A stretch of 63,498 bases of DNA from Achromobacter animicus (lineage in GTDB: Bacteria; Pseudomonadota; Gammaproteobacteria; Burkholderiales; Burkholderiaceae_B). The notes under the pieces were generated by a model, which had not been told where the DNA came from, did not search any database, and saw only the letters and a list, made by a program, of their open reading frames with translations. Location of the stretch: positions 1-63,498 of the forward strand of contig NZ_CADIJM010000021.1 in the NCBI RefSeq assembly GCF_902859585.1. Reading direction: 5' to 3'. The position numbers and the translations under genes were made by a program. Below are positions 7,262 through 15,085 of this stretch, in pieces; position 1 is the stretch's first letter, and each line of letters begins with the position of its first letter.

Positions 7262-7546
7262 ATGGACCACGATCATCAAGATGACCATGAAATTGAGCGC
7301 TGGCTGAACGAGGGGGGCGTGCAACTGCCTACGTTTGTTGAGATGCTGGACCCTCGGGTTCTTGACGAGCATGAGCGGCGCGTCATTGGTTGCCTGGGAG
7401 CTGCGGTCGTGAGCGTTTGGCACTCTATGTCGACCGACGCTCGAAGGGTTGTATTGCAGGCTGCCGTCAGGAATTCAACTTATGATGCTAAGTCGCTAAA
7501 GGGAGAGGTTGCAGCGTTTTTGCGAGGGAAGGGAAAATCGGCGTGA
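7262..7546 (+). CDS. hypothetical small protein, tandem paralog 2
   Basis: 94 residues beginning MDHDHQDDHEIERWLNEGGV, acidic N terminus, then a core homologous to that of the upstream gene (about 40-70). The two proteins share the pattern W-x(2)-E-G-G near the N terminus, ERR(I/V)xxxLGAxxxSxW, DAR and a C-terminal KxKGEVAxFLR-like helix. The duplication looks old, since identity is limited to the core. They might form a heterodimer. Function unknown. Confidence 0.7.
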   Translation: MDHDHQDDHEIERWLNEGGVQLPTFVEMLDPRVLDEHERRVIGCLGAAVVSVWHSMSTDARRVVLQAAVRNSTYDAKSLKGEVAAFLRGKGKSA

Positions 7547-7979
7547 CAGGCCCCAAGAAAACTTCCGGGCAGAAGTGCGCAACCTCGCGCGCCCCTTTTT
7601 TTCTGGTATTGCGTGGATGAGGTTCGACATCTGGTACGGCCTTGCTGGCAACGACAGTCCACTGTCGGGTCCAGATGCGTGCGCCGGGAGTTCGTCGTTC
7701 CGTGCAGGCAGTATCTGCACTTGAAGGGGGTGCTGCGGCGGCTCAGGCGGAGGTGCCATTCGCCTGAGGGCCCGAAGGATGTGCCCACCGCCGCAGCGCC
7801 TTGGGGCTCGCAAGTACTGTGCCCAGGCGCTGGCTGTTTGCAAAGTTAGGAGGCCGCCTGCTCTGCGCTATCAACGCCCTTGGCCGTTCGGCAAGCGCTG
7901 CCGATTTTCGGAGAGCCAATTCGCCATTGCATCCACCACGTCCGGCAGTAGCGCCGCCCGCCCACTGTGGCTGGACGGA
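7547..7979. other. 433-bp region without a convincing gene
   Basis: Several frames of 70-115 codons are open on both strands, but all are Arg/Pro/Cys-rich with no recognisable motif and no good ribosome binding site. I see no promoter or terminator that stands out. A minus-strand frame ending at 7871 has a plausible helical end (AALLPDVVDAMANWLSENRQ) that might be the remnant of a gene tail. Confidence 0.4.
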
Positions 7980-8237
7980 CTATTTCTTCCAGTCGGTGTG
8001 TCTGCGAGGACCGTGCCCGCGGCCGTCTTTAACGGTGTTGGAACCTTCCTCTTTTGTAGGCCGCTCCTGGCTAGGCGCCGCAGGGCTCTCTGTCTTATTC
8101 GGCGTTTGCGTTTCACGCGAAGAGTGGGACGGAAGTGAACTTTTCTTACCGCTATCGCGTGTGCTGCTTTGATGTTGAGTGTTTAGCCGCATAGGCTGAC
8201 CATCGACGTCAAAGTCCGAGCTGCTTAAGTTCTTCAT
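7980..8237 (-). CDS. small disordered Ser/Lys-rich protein
   Basis: 85 residues beginning MKNLSSSDFDVDGQPMRLNT, polar throughout with many S, T, P, K and R and no hydrophobic segment; ends in HTDWKK. AAAGGGAG stands nine bases before the ATG. It follows the gene at 8347-8517 on the same strand by 109 bases, so the two may share a transcript. Probably intrinsically disordered; function unknown. The call relies on the start context and its similarity in character to the neighbours. Confidence 0.45.
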   Translation of the reverse strand: MKNLSSSDFDVDGQPMRLNTQHQSSTRDSGKKSSLPSHSSRETQTPNKTESPAAPSQERPTKEEGSNTVKDGRGHGPRRHTDWKK

Positions 8238-8346
8238 GAGGAACTCCCTTTCTAGTAGGCATGTCTGCCGATCAAAATCACGCTACTCAGAGGAGGGCGA
8301 GCCTTTGCCGGACGAACAGTCCTGCACGCTGTCACGATCCTTCGAG

Positions 8347-8517
8347 TTAAGCCATCTTGTCGACGTCGGACTCCTTTTTTTCGCCCAGTGTGGTCTCTTG
8401 CCTGGCGTCTTCCTGTTGTTGCCGCGGTTGCTCCAATAGGTGTTTCTCCGGCAAGTCTTTCTCGTTAAGTCTGCCTGATTGGTCACCAGGCGAATTCATG
8501 CGGACGGTTAAACTCAT
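8347..8517 (-). CDS. small disordered protein under module copy B
   Basis: 56 residues starting MSLTVRMNSPGDQSGRLNEK, rich in E, Q, K, D and R (QPRQQQEDARQETTLGEKKE). AAAAGGTAC lies about seven bases before the ATG, the same arrangement as in front of the disordered protein at 6668-6829, and the upstream DNA is homologous. An in-frame ATG at 8499 is an alternative start. Function unknown. Polar, repeat-poor composition suggests a flexible, possibly stress-related protein. Confidence 0.5.
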   Translation of the reverse strand: MSLTVRMNSPGDQSGRLNEKDLPEKHLLEQPRQQQEDARQETTLGEKKESDVDKMA

Positions 8518-8605
8518 ATATGTACCTTTTGATCTATTGCGGCGAAATGCCACCTCTTTACGGTACGACCTTCCGAAGCCTTTCCCTACCGCTCATTTGA
8601 AACAA
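8518..8605 (-). promoter_or_regulatory. conserved upstream module, copy B
   Basis: Minus-strand blocks TTGTTTCAA, 30 bases, GTACCGTAAAGAGGTGGCAT and AAGGTACAT correspond to copy A at 6831-6917. The intervening 30 bases are not conserved while the spacing is, which points to selection on the two blocks. Confidence 0.5.
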
Positions 8606-9086
8606 GCAATCTTTGGGTGAGGTGCGCGGGGACACGGAGGCGCCCATGTGTAGAAATGGTCTGCTCGGACAGAAGCTCTGCCGTTCCTGCACCACCTCCG
8701 ACGCCCGCCGCGTGCCGAAGTGGACGCGCGCCACTTTGTAAGGTTTGCGTTGCGACGGTTTAGCCTTCCACCCACTGCAACCACCATCCCTGGTAGTAGC
8801 GCCTTCGGTCGATCCTTTCGAAGCCGCAGACCATCTCCCTCGGCCTGCCCCCAAGTGTCAGAAAGTCGAGGTCGAGCAGATCTGGGGCTAGCCTCTTTCG
8901 GTCGTTCCTGTAGCTCGCAGTCTTTCAATTGCGGGCAGTGGCTGGACACGTGCTATCCACTCGGAAGGGACAGATCAAGGCTCGCCCGCCACTAGGCGTC
9001 ACGGCAATCGAGGGAGTTTGTGCAATCTCCTGTGATGTGGGCTTAGACTCATGTGAAAGGCCATCGCGACATGAATCGGAGAGGAC
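8606..9086. other. 481-bp region without a convincing gene
   Basis: The open frames on both strands (about 90-118 codons) are basic and motif-free. Near 9081-9085 GAGGA precedes the ATG of the next gene. The region should hold that gene's promoter, but none is clear. Confidence 0.4.
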
Positions 9087-10205
9087 ATGAGGCTATTGAC
9101 GTACGACTGGGCGCAGTCTGTCGAGACGTTGCTAGAGTCGGAGCGGGTCACGCTGGCTCGGCTAGTTGAAGCTGAATCCTTTATTCCGCGCTACGCCCGC
9201 AGGGATCGGACTTCTGTTCACATCGCCTTGAGAGAGCTGCAAGGCGTTCTTCAAACGTCAGCGGAGGAACTGCACAAAGCACAAGCTGCCCACTTGAATG
9301 CTGACCGCCGAGGCAGGTCGAAAGAGCCGGCCGTTCAGCTAGGTCAAACTTGGCGGGGGGCAGTGCGGGAAGGCCTGTTGCTTTTTCCGAAGCACAAGAC
9401 AAACGCCTTGCGCGTCACACTTCGGGGATGGGAGAGGGCCTTGCATATTGCCGACGACTTATTTTCTATGGCGTCAATGCGTGGCTATGAGGCTGTGGCC
9501 TGGAAGAAGGGGGACAAAACTCTCAAGATCCGCTCCGAGGGTGCTGAACTCGAGTTCAGGATCATGGAGAAGCTAGCTCGAGTGCAGGACGACGCCAAAG
9601 GCTCCGCGACGGGCACCCCCTACGAAAACTACTTCGTGACCACAGGCATGATGTCGATTCATCTCAGTCGTTTTGGCGGGGGAATAGAGGTGGTTGACGG
9701 AGATGGGACATCTCTCGAAAGCCAACTGGAAGAGCTATTTGATCGGATTCCGCGCGAGTTCGTGCTTGACCTGGCTCAGAACCGGGAGCGGCAACGAGAT
9801 GAAGAAGCTTCCGCCCAAGCTCGTAGAGCAGAATTAGAGCGGGAACGGCTGAGAGATCTGGAGGCGGCACGACGGAAGAAATTGGAGCATGAAGTGCAGA
9901 GTTGGCATCGTGCACTCATGGTTCGGCAGTATGCACAAGAGATAGAGCGGGCCATGTCTCCCGACGAGGGAGAGGCGGCGGAAATATGGTTGAAGTGGGT
10001 GCGGGCGGTTGCTGATGAGATCGATCCGACCTCGAAGCGTTGCCATCAATTGAGGCACACGGCCGTAGGGACTACGGCTCAGGAGGACATAGAGGATGCC
10101 GATGCGTCGAACGATACAACGCGTAGAGCTATACGAGCGAGTATGGAAGGTCCCGATTTCGAAGCTGTGCCAAGAGTATGGCCTCTCAGACAATGGTTTA
10201 CGTAA
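9087..10205 (+). CDS. hypothetical protein, resembles C-terminal half of an HTH family
   Basis: 372 residues. The middle (about 115-230: ERALHIADDLFSMASMRGYE ... GAELEFRIMEKLAR ... FGGGIEVVDGDGTSLESQLE) resembles the C-terminal half of a large family of uncharacterised proteins whose N terminus normally carries an HTH of the type ELYExVWxxPxxxxAxxYGxSD. It is followed by a charged coiled coil (about 235-275, REREERERL-type) as in that family. The usual N-terminal HTH is absent here and is instead encoded by the next gene, which overlaps by 110 bases. GGAGAGGAC precedes the ATG. Island location and function unknown. Confidence 0.65.
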   Translation: MRLLTYDWAQSVETLLESERVTLARLVEAESFIPRYARRDRTSVHIALRELQGVLQTSAEELHKAQAAHLNADRRGRSKEPAVQLGQTWRGAVREGLLLFPKHKTNALRVTLRGWERALHIADDLFSMASMRGYEAVAWKKGDKTLKIRSEGAELEFRIMEKLARVQDDAKGSATGTPYENYFVTTGMMSIHLSRFGGGIEVVDGDGTSLESQLEELFDRIPREFVLDLAQNRERQRDEEASAQARRAELERERLRDLEAARRKKLEHEVQSWHRALMVRQYAQEIERAMSPDEGEAAEIWLKWVRAVADEIDPTSKRCHQLRHTAVGTTAQEDIEDADASNDTTRRAIRASMEGPDFEAVPRVWPLRQWFT

Positions 10206-10743
10206 AGTCTGCCGGAGGTTGGGAGTGCCCGTTCCAGAAAGAGGGTACTGGGCAAAGCAAGCCGCTGGAAAAGCGCGTGCGCGGCCGAAGCTTCCTGCTC
10301 TGGCGGGAAAGCCCGCTTCAGAGACCGTGACCACTAGAGATGAGACTACACCAACTCGCGTTTTGAGGCCCGAGACGAAGGCAATTTTGGAAAGGGATCT
10401 GGTATTCGAGCGGGATCCAAGCAACCGCGTGGAAGTCCGCGATCTGCCTATGCACAAAGCAATATTGTCAGTGCAGCAGCGACTCGCTCGTCGAGTGAAA
10501 GAGTGGCAGAAGGCTCGCAAGGATCACGAGGCTGCGCTGCAGAGAGCCAAGAACAGGCCTTGGGAGCCGAATTGGTCCGCGTTGAACTCCGGACTAAGCT
10601 GGCCCAAATTTGAAGAAAACGGCGGTTATCTGTTCATTAGCAGAGGGTCGTTGATTGGTTGCCATGGGGCAACCCATGGGGCAACTTTTTGCCGGATGGC
10701 AGCGTACATTAGCGGACGATCCCGAACAAGCCATGAAAGCTAG
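10096..10743 (+). CDS. hypothetical HTH protein, probably truncated
   Basis: 215 residues. The N terminus RVELYERVWKVPISKLCQEY followed by GLSDNGLRKVCRRLGVPVPERGYWAK is the diagnostic HTH start of an uncharacterised family normally about 350-420 residues long. The match fades near residue 184, where the gene meets a short sequence shared with the tRNA-Pro remnant (10639-10651), and the final 30 residues include a 12-bp tandem duplication (HGAT twice). The reading therefore looks truncated by recombination at an attachment site. The start overlaps the upstream gene by 110 bases; AGGAGG lies nine bases before ATG 10096 (ATG 10102 is an alternative). Confidence 0.65.
   Translation: MPMRRTIQRVELYERVWKVPISKLCQEYGLSDNGLRKVCRRLGVPVPERGYWAKQAAGKARARPKLPALAGKPASETVTTRDETTPTRVLRPETKAILERDLVFERDPSNRVEVRDLPMHKAILSVQQRLARRVKEWQKARKDHEAALQRAKNRPWEPNWSALNSGLSWPKFEENGGYLFISRGSLIGCHGATHGATFCRMAAYISGRSRTSHES
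10639..10651 (+). other. attachment-site-like core inside the HTH gene
   Basis: AGCAGAGGGTCGT is identical to 10811-10823 within the tRNA-Pro remnant. A 13-base exact match 172 bases apart, at the point where the HTH gene loses family similarity, suggests a recombination site. Confidence 0.4.
10662..10685 (+). repeat. 12-bp tandem duplication
   Basis: CCATGGGGCAAC occurs twice back to back (10662-10673, 10674-10685) and is followed by TTTTT. With the preceding GTTG it can also fold as GTTGC / GCAAC. Confidence 0.8.
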
Positions 10744-10809
10744 ATTCAATAAAAACAACGGGTTAGAAGTTCGCTGGCGTTCGCTCTGGTTCACCCTTAT
10801 CTAATTTGA

Positions 10810-10842
10810 GAGCAGAGGGTCGTGATCCCACCGCCCCGACCA
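10810..10842 (+). other. tRNA-Pro 3' fragment, putative attR
   Basis: The 33 bases start GAGCAGAGGGTCGTG and end CCGCCCCGACCA. They match the anticodon-stem 3' strand, variable loop, T-arm 3' strand and acceptor/CCA end of a betaproteobacterial tRNA-Pro (UGG type), but seven bases of the T loop (expected GGTTCGA) are missing. No 5' half exists upstream, so this is a fragment, as left by a tRNA-integrating element. The tRNA identity is from memory of the gene family. Confidence 0.6.
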
Positions 10843-10917
10843 ATATTCATGTGTGTCTACGGATCTCCGCAGGCAGGAAAGACGACAGGTGCCCCAAGTT
10901 TAGGACCACCATGCAAG

Positions 10918-10950
10918 TGGCCCCAACCTCACCGAGGTTGGGGCCATTTT
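10918..10950 (+). terminator. strong intrinsic terminator
   Basis: Perfect 13-bp stem TGGCCCCAACCTC / GAGGTTGGGGCCA with a 3-base loop (10931-10933) followed by TTTTGTT. It is probably the original terminator of the tRNA-Pro transcript, now separated from the intact tRNA by the island; it also lies beyond the Bug gene on the other strand. Confidence 0.85.
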
Positions 10951-11026
10951 GTTGGTCTGCCCGACTCGCGATCGGGCTTCTAGCGTGTGAGCTTAGGCGT
11001 GTAAGCGCATGCTCCGTCCCTTCCTC

Positions 11027-12007
11027 CTACTGACGCGGGATCTTCGCTTCTTCGATCAGCTTTTGCCATTGCGCATCGCTGCTTGCCACAAACTGGCCGA
11101 ACGCAGATGGCGAGGTGGCCGGGCTGACCTTGACACCCAATTCCTTGAACCGTGCCTGGATCTCCGGCTTGGCCATGACACGGCTGAACGCGGCGTTCAA
11201 CGTCTGGACGATGGGGTCCGGCGTATTCGACGGTGCGAAAATTCCGGTCCAGAAGTAATAGTCCATCCCTTTGAGTTCCGGTGTTTCACCCGCCGACGCC
11301 AAGTCCGGGTTGCCGATGTCGCGGTCGCGGCTCATGACGCCCACGCCCGTCACACGGCCGCTTTTAATTAGTTCGAGCAGGGCTGGCAGCCCGGACACCG
11401 CGATATCAACATTGCCGCCGATGACATCGGTCGCGATTTTCGACGCGCTGGAGTAGGGAATGAACGTGATGTCCGTACCCGTGGTGAGCTTGAAGCTCTC
11501 CATGGCGATGGCGGGCAGCGAGCCGACGCCCGTGGCGCCGTACGTCAGCTTGCCCGGGTTTGCCTTGGCCCGTGCAATCAGGTCGCCGAACGATTTCACG
11601 CCCAGGTTCGGATTCGCCACGACGCCAACGCCGCTTGTGCCCAGCGGCGCGACGGCGGCCAGGTCGCGGTAGGTGTATTTCGCCGACGATTGCAGAATGG
11701 GCGCGATCACGACATCGGACACGATGCCCATCAGCACCGTGTACCCGTCGGGCTTGGCGTTGACGGCGCGCGTGACGCCGATGATGCCGCCGGCTCCCGC
11801 GACGTTCTCGATGACGATGGTCTGCCCCAGCTCGCGGCCCAGTTCGGGGGCGATGATGCGAGCGAACGTGTCCACCGATCCTGCCGGCGCGTAGCCCACG
11901 ATGAGCTTGATGGGATGGGCGGGGTAGGCCTTCGCATGCGCCGCGCTCGTTCCTCCCAACACAAGGGCTCCCAGCAGCGCTGCGCTGGAAAGGGGGCGAA
12001 TAGTCAT
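11027..12007 (-). CDS. Bug/TctC family tripartite tricarboxylate receptor
   Basis: 326 residues. A signal peptide (MTIRPLSSAALLGALVLGGT, cleavage after SAAHA) precedes the typical Bug fold: YPAHPIKLIVGYAPAGSVDT (the ligand-carboxylate loop GYAPAGSVD), GQTIVIENVAGAGGIIG, and GDLIARAKANPGKLTYGATG. This is the periplasmic solute receptor of a TTT transporter, binding a carboxylate; no TctA/TctB genes are nearby, which is normal for Bug paralogs. AGGAGA lies six bases before ATG 12007, chosen over an upstream in-frame ATG. It follows the hydrolase gene by 32 bases, so the two form an operon, probably governed by the divergent LysR. Confidence 0.92.
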   Translation of the reverse strand: MTIRPLSSAALLGALVLGGTSAAHAKAYPAHPIKLIVGYAPAGSVDTFARIIAPELGRELGQTIVIENVAGAGGIIGVTRAVNAKPDGYTVLMGIVSDVVIAPILQSSAKYTYRDLAAVAPLGTSGVGVVANPNLGVKSFGDLIARAKANPGKLTYGATGVGSLPAIAMESFKLTTGTDITFIPYSSASKIATDVIGGNVDIAVSGLPALLELIKSGRVTGVGVMSRDRDIGNPDLASAGETPELKGMDYYFWTGIFAPSNTPDPIVQTLNAAFSRVMAKPEIQARFKELGVKVSPATSPSAFGQFVASSDAQWQKLIEEAKIPRQ

Positions 12008-12039
12008 GGTTGTCTCCTGTTTTTTTCGTTCGTGTTGCT

Positions 12040-12990
12040 TCAGCTTTGCAGCCACTTCAAGACGCGTTGGAACACCTCGTCGCTATTGCGGTCCATCATC
12101 GGCAGGTGGGAATTTCCCGCGACGCCGTTGGCGGGCAGGTCCAGCACCGACACGCCGGCGCACCCCCGGATGGAATCCAGATAACGCTCGGCTTGTTGGC
12201 GGTAGCCGACCCAGTGCGAGCCCGACGCTTCGATGAAGTCGCCCCACACAACAAGATGCGGCGGCAGTGCTTCAATCGGCGCCGCTTGCGGCATACCGCC
12301 AGGCTCCACGCCCACCACCCGGCGCACTGCTTGGGGACGGCGGCGCGCAATTTCGGCTGCAAAGCCCGCGCCCTGGCTGTGGGCGACGATATGGCAATGC
12401 CCCACCCGGTCGATCAACGCTTCGTACGCCGCCAGAATCATGGATTCATGGCCCGGCCAGCGCGGCACCCATTGATTGGCGAACGCGTCAAACGCCTCGG
12501 TGGGAAACTGTTGCCCTGGATAGGCCTTTCGCTGCGGCGGATCCGGGTCGTAGACGGGTCCGATCCGAAACGTCGTCCAGGCCTCGCGCTTGGTGCGAAA
12601 GACGGGCGATTCGCGATACACCTGCGGAAAGCGTGCCCAGGACGAACGGCCGCGTTCCACTGCGTCGCTGACCAGGACGTCGTAACCGGCGTCCAGGAAT
12701 TTCCACAGCCAGCCGTCGCGGCCATCGGGGGTCGTTTCCCATGTGCAGCCGGTCATGCCCCCGCCATGCCACAGCAGCACCGGATCCGCATGCCGGGGCT
12801 GTGCCAGGCGGTATTCCTGGACATACATCTGCCCATAGACCTGCTCTCCGTTCGGGTTGACCTCGCGCGGGGAACCGTTCAGGACCATGCTGCGATATTC
12901 GACGGGCAGGCCTTCAAGCACGGCGGTTGCACCGCCCACGAAGAAGCTGTTCATCGATTTCAGGAAAATGCCGTTGCCTTGTGGATTCAT
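12040..12990 (-). CDS. alpha/beta hydrolase, esterase-like
   Basis: 316 residues. The oxyanion loop WHGGGMTGCTW (about 74-84) and the nucleophile elbow AHSQGAG with Ser205 place it in the alpha/beta hydrolase fold; the catalytic His is probably in GNSHLPMMD near the C terminus. No signal peptide is evident, so it should be cytoplasmic. The substrate may be an ester whose acid part is imported by the Bug receptor encoded just downstream. Its start lies 84 bases from the divergent LysR gene. Confidence 0.85.
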   Translation of the reverse strand: MNPQGNGIFLKSMNSFFVGGATAVLEGLPVEYRSMVLNGSPREVNPNGEQVYGQMYVQEYRLAQPRHADPVLLWHGGGMTGCTWETTPDGRDGWLWKFLDAGYDVLVSDAVERGRSSWARFPQVYRESPVFRTKREAWTTFRIGPVYDPDPPQRKAYPGQQFPTEAFDAFANQWVPRWPGHESMILAAYEALIDRVGHCHIVAHSQGAGFAAEIARRRPQAVRRVVGVEPGGMPQAAPIEALPPHLVVWGDFIEASGSHWVGYRQQAERYLDSIRGCAGVSVLDLPANGVAGNSHLPMMDRNSDEVFQRVLKWLQS

Positions 12991-13073
12991 GATGGCTCGT
13001 TGAAGTGATGCCTGTATGTTCAGGCCGCGCGTATAGTTACGTCTATCGAAAAAATTTCAACGATTCTTGATCC

Positions 13074-13967
13074 ATGCGAATCAATTACGATCTAGAAGAT
13101 ATCCGCGCGTTCTGCTGCGTGGCGCGCATGGGCCAATACACGTCGGCCGCCGCGCTGCTGTGCGTCACGACTTCGGCTTTGAGCCGGCGTATCGCAAAGC
13201 TGGAATCGGAAATCGGCGGACGCTTGTTTGAACGTACGACGCGCAGCGTGGTGCTGACGTCGATAGGCCGCGCGCTGTATGAGCGCGTGCTGCCCATCGT
13301 TACCCAGATGGATGCCAGCCTGACCGAGGCCGCCCGCCGCGCGCGGGGGCACGAAGGCACGCTGATGGTGAGCACGGTGGCTTCGGTAGGCTATTCGGTG
13401 CTGCCGAATGTGCTGCCCGAATTCTATGCACGGCATCCGCAGGTGTATCTGTCCATCCGCGACGGCAACGCGACCGTCACGACGGGACTGGTCGAAGAGC
13501 GCGAGGTGGAATTCGGCATCACCACGCCGGTGTCATTCGGTCCCACCCTGGAGGCCGAGCGCGTCGCCACCTATGGCTACAACCTGGTGTTTGCCGAGGG
13601 TTCTGCCCTGGCGCCACGCAGCCGCAAGCTGTCTTGGAAAAAGCTGCCGGGCCTGCCGGTAGTGGGGCTGAATCCGGTCAGTTCCACCCGTTTGCAGATC
13701 GACAGCGTCCTGAACGCTCGCGGGCTGGAGTTGCCCTGGACCATCGAAGTCGATCAGCTGGCCACCATGATCGGGCTGGTGCAATCGGGCAATTTCGTGA
13801 CCATCATGCCCGCGTTGTTCGAAGCGCATGGGTATGGCCTGAAGTCGATCCCAGTGCTGGATCCCGACATCGCGCGGGATGTGTATATCGTGCGCCGCCG
13901 TGACAGCACGCCGACGCCGCAAGGTCAGTATCTGATGGAACTCGTACGCGCCTACCTTGCGCGTTGA
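13074..13967 (+). CDS. LysR family transcriptional regulator
   Basis: 297 residues, with an N-terminal winged HTH (about 5-64: DIRAFCCVARMGQYTSAAAL ... ALSRRIAKLESEIGGRLFER) and a periplasmic-binding-like effector domain (about 90-297). Divergent orientation next to the hydrolase-Bug operon is the standard layout for a LysR activator of that operon. The 83-base gap (12991-13073) must contain both promoters and the LysR operator. The effector is unknown. Confidence 0.9.
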   Translation: MRINYDLEDIRAFCCVARMGQYTSAAALLCVTTSALSRRIAKLESEIGGRLFERTTRSVVLTSIGRALYERVLPIVTQMDASLTEAARRARGHEGTLMVSTVASVGYSVLPNVLPEFYARHPQVYLSIRDGNATVTTGLVEEREVEFGITTPVSFGPTLEAERVATYGYNLVFAEGSALAPRSRKLSWKKLPGLPVVGLNPVSSTRLQIDSVLNARGLELPWTIEVDQLATMIGLVQSGNFVTIMPALFEAHGYGLKSIPVLDPDIARDVYIVRRRDSTPTPQGQYLMELVRAYLAR

Positions 13968-14108
13968 AACACGCCTATCGAACGCGGCGGTTGACACATC
14001 GCGTTACTTCGTTCGCTGCTACTTCTGAACCCCGCGTGGTAGATATATCGCCGGGAGATTCCGTTCGGCGTGTCGCCGGGCGCATGTCCCTATTTTGAGG
14101 AGCTGACC

Positions 14109-14573
14109 ATGAATACTGTTCACAAGATGAATGCTGTTCAAGTGCCCCTGAAAAGAGTTTCCGCGATTCTTTGCGTGGCGGGTATGACGTGGGCCACGGG
14201 CGCGGCTTACGCCGCTGACACCAGCGCTACCTCGCAAGCGCAGCATCAGCAGGATGTCGCCACCTGCAAGAGCGGCGCCTCCGGCCAACCGCTGGAAACT
14301 TGCCTGCGCGAAGCGGCGGCGGCACGGCAAGAGCGTGATCGTCAGAATCTGAGTGCGGAGAGCCCCGAGCAATTGCGGCAAAACGAGCTGGCTCGCTGCA
14401 ACCGTCTGCCCGAATCGCAACGTGCAACCTGCGTGGCCAAAATGACCTCGCCCACGAATGTGCAGGGTAGCGTTCAGGGCGGTGGCGTATTGCGCAAGAA
14501 AGAGATTCAGGTGCCCGCCACCCCGGCGAATTCGGCTACGCCAGCCAGCACCGCACCGGCGCCGGCCCGCTGA
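14109..14573 (+). CDS. secreted hypothetical protein with Cys pairs
   Basis: 154 residues. A signal peptide of about 37 residues ends at GAAYAAD; the mature part contains four Cys in the spacing C-x(12)-C ... C-x(9)-C (CKSGASGQPLETC and CNRLPESQRATC), probably two disulfides, followed by a disordered Ala/Pro/Thr tail. This layout is common for small periplasmic proteins of Burkholderiales with no known function. GAGGAG lies six bases before ATG 14109; an earlier in-frame start lacks such a site. The gene is monocistronic and ends at a strong terminator. Confidence 0.75.
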   Translation: MNTVHKMNAVQVPLKRVSAILCVAGMTWATGAAYAADTSATSQAQHQQDVATCKSGASGQPLETCLREAAAARQERDRQNLSAESPEQLRQNELARCNRLPESQRATCVAKMTSPTNVQGSVQGGGVLRKKEIQVPATPANSATPASTAPAPAR

Positions 14574-14607
14574 ACGGCCTGTCGTAGAACGCACAAACGT
14601 AGCGATT

Positions 14608-14640
14608 TGCAGCCACGCGAGAAACGTTCGCGTGGCTGCA
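14608..14640. terminator. bidirectional terminator hairpin
   Basis: Perfect 13-bp stem TGCAGCCACGCGA / TCGCGTGGCTGCA with a 7-base loop, with TTTGTCTGTTT on the plus side. It sits between convergent genes (14573 and 14664). Confidence 0.8.
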
Positions 14641-14663
14641 TTTGTCTGTTTGCGCGCGACTGA

Positions 14664-14930
14664 CTAAAACCGCTGGTCCTTGTCGAACGGCACCTCGGCA
14701 TCGCTCGGACGTTCGAACGTCGGCGCTTCACCGTTCAGGTCGGCAACATGAATCTGCGCGAGGCGGGTCGCCTCGGCAATAGCGCCATGGGCGGAATGAA
14801 ACCGCTCGTCGATGGCGATGTGTTCGGACGGCACGCCGGCGATCGGTGAGATCAGCGTGTAGCCGATGCGCCATTCATCGCCTTCCTGCTCTGGCTGCGC
14901 GATCTGAAAGTCCCATTTGGCTGTTTGCAT
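14664..14930 (-). CDS. hypothetical small protein
   Basis: 88 residues beginning MQTAKWDFQIAQPEQEGDEW, with a conserved-looking core RIGYTLISPIAGVPSEHIAI and a tail ADLNGEAPTFERPS. I know similar short proteins in Burkholderiales genomes but no function. GGAGGAATT immediately precedes ATG 14930, which decides the start over upstream in-frame ATGs. Cytoplasmic, single small alpha/beta domain likely. Confidence 0.65.
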   Translation of the reverse strand: MQTAKWDFQIAQPEQEGDEWRIGYTLISPIAGVPSEHIAIDERFHSAHGAIAEATRLAQIHVADLNGEAPTFERPSDAEVPFDKDQRF

Positions 14931-15085
14931 AATTCCTCCAGTCGGTCGGTTCATCCTACTGCACTCAATGCGCCCTTGAAAGGTTAGACGCTTTGCACCG
15001 TCGTCAGCACGGCGCATTCCGCGGCGGCGGGCGATGGGCATAAGAGTTGCTGTGAGATGCCGTTCATCCTTGCAGACTCATCGCC

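Noticed and set aside
7480-7843. Minus-strand genes in the gap after the paralog pair
   Set aside because: Both overlapping frames are Arg/Cys/Pro-rich, lack motifs and lack ribosome binding sites.
8593-8949. Minus-strand 118-codon frame
   Set aside because: Basic low-information sequence, no start signal, no family resemblance.
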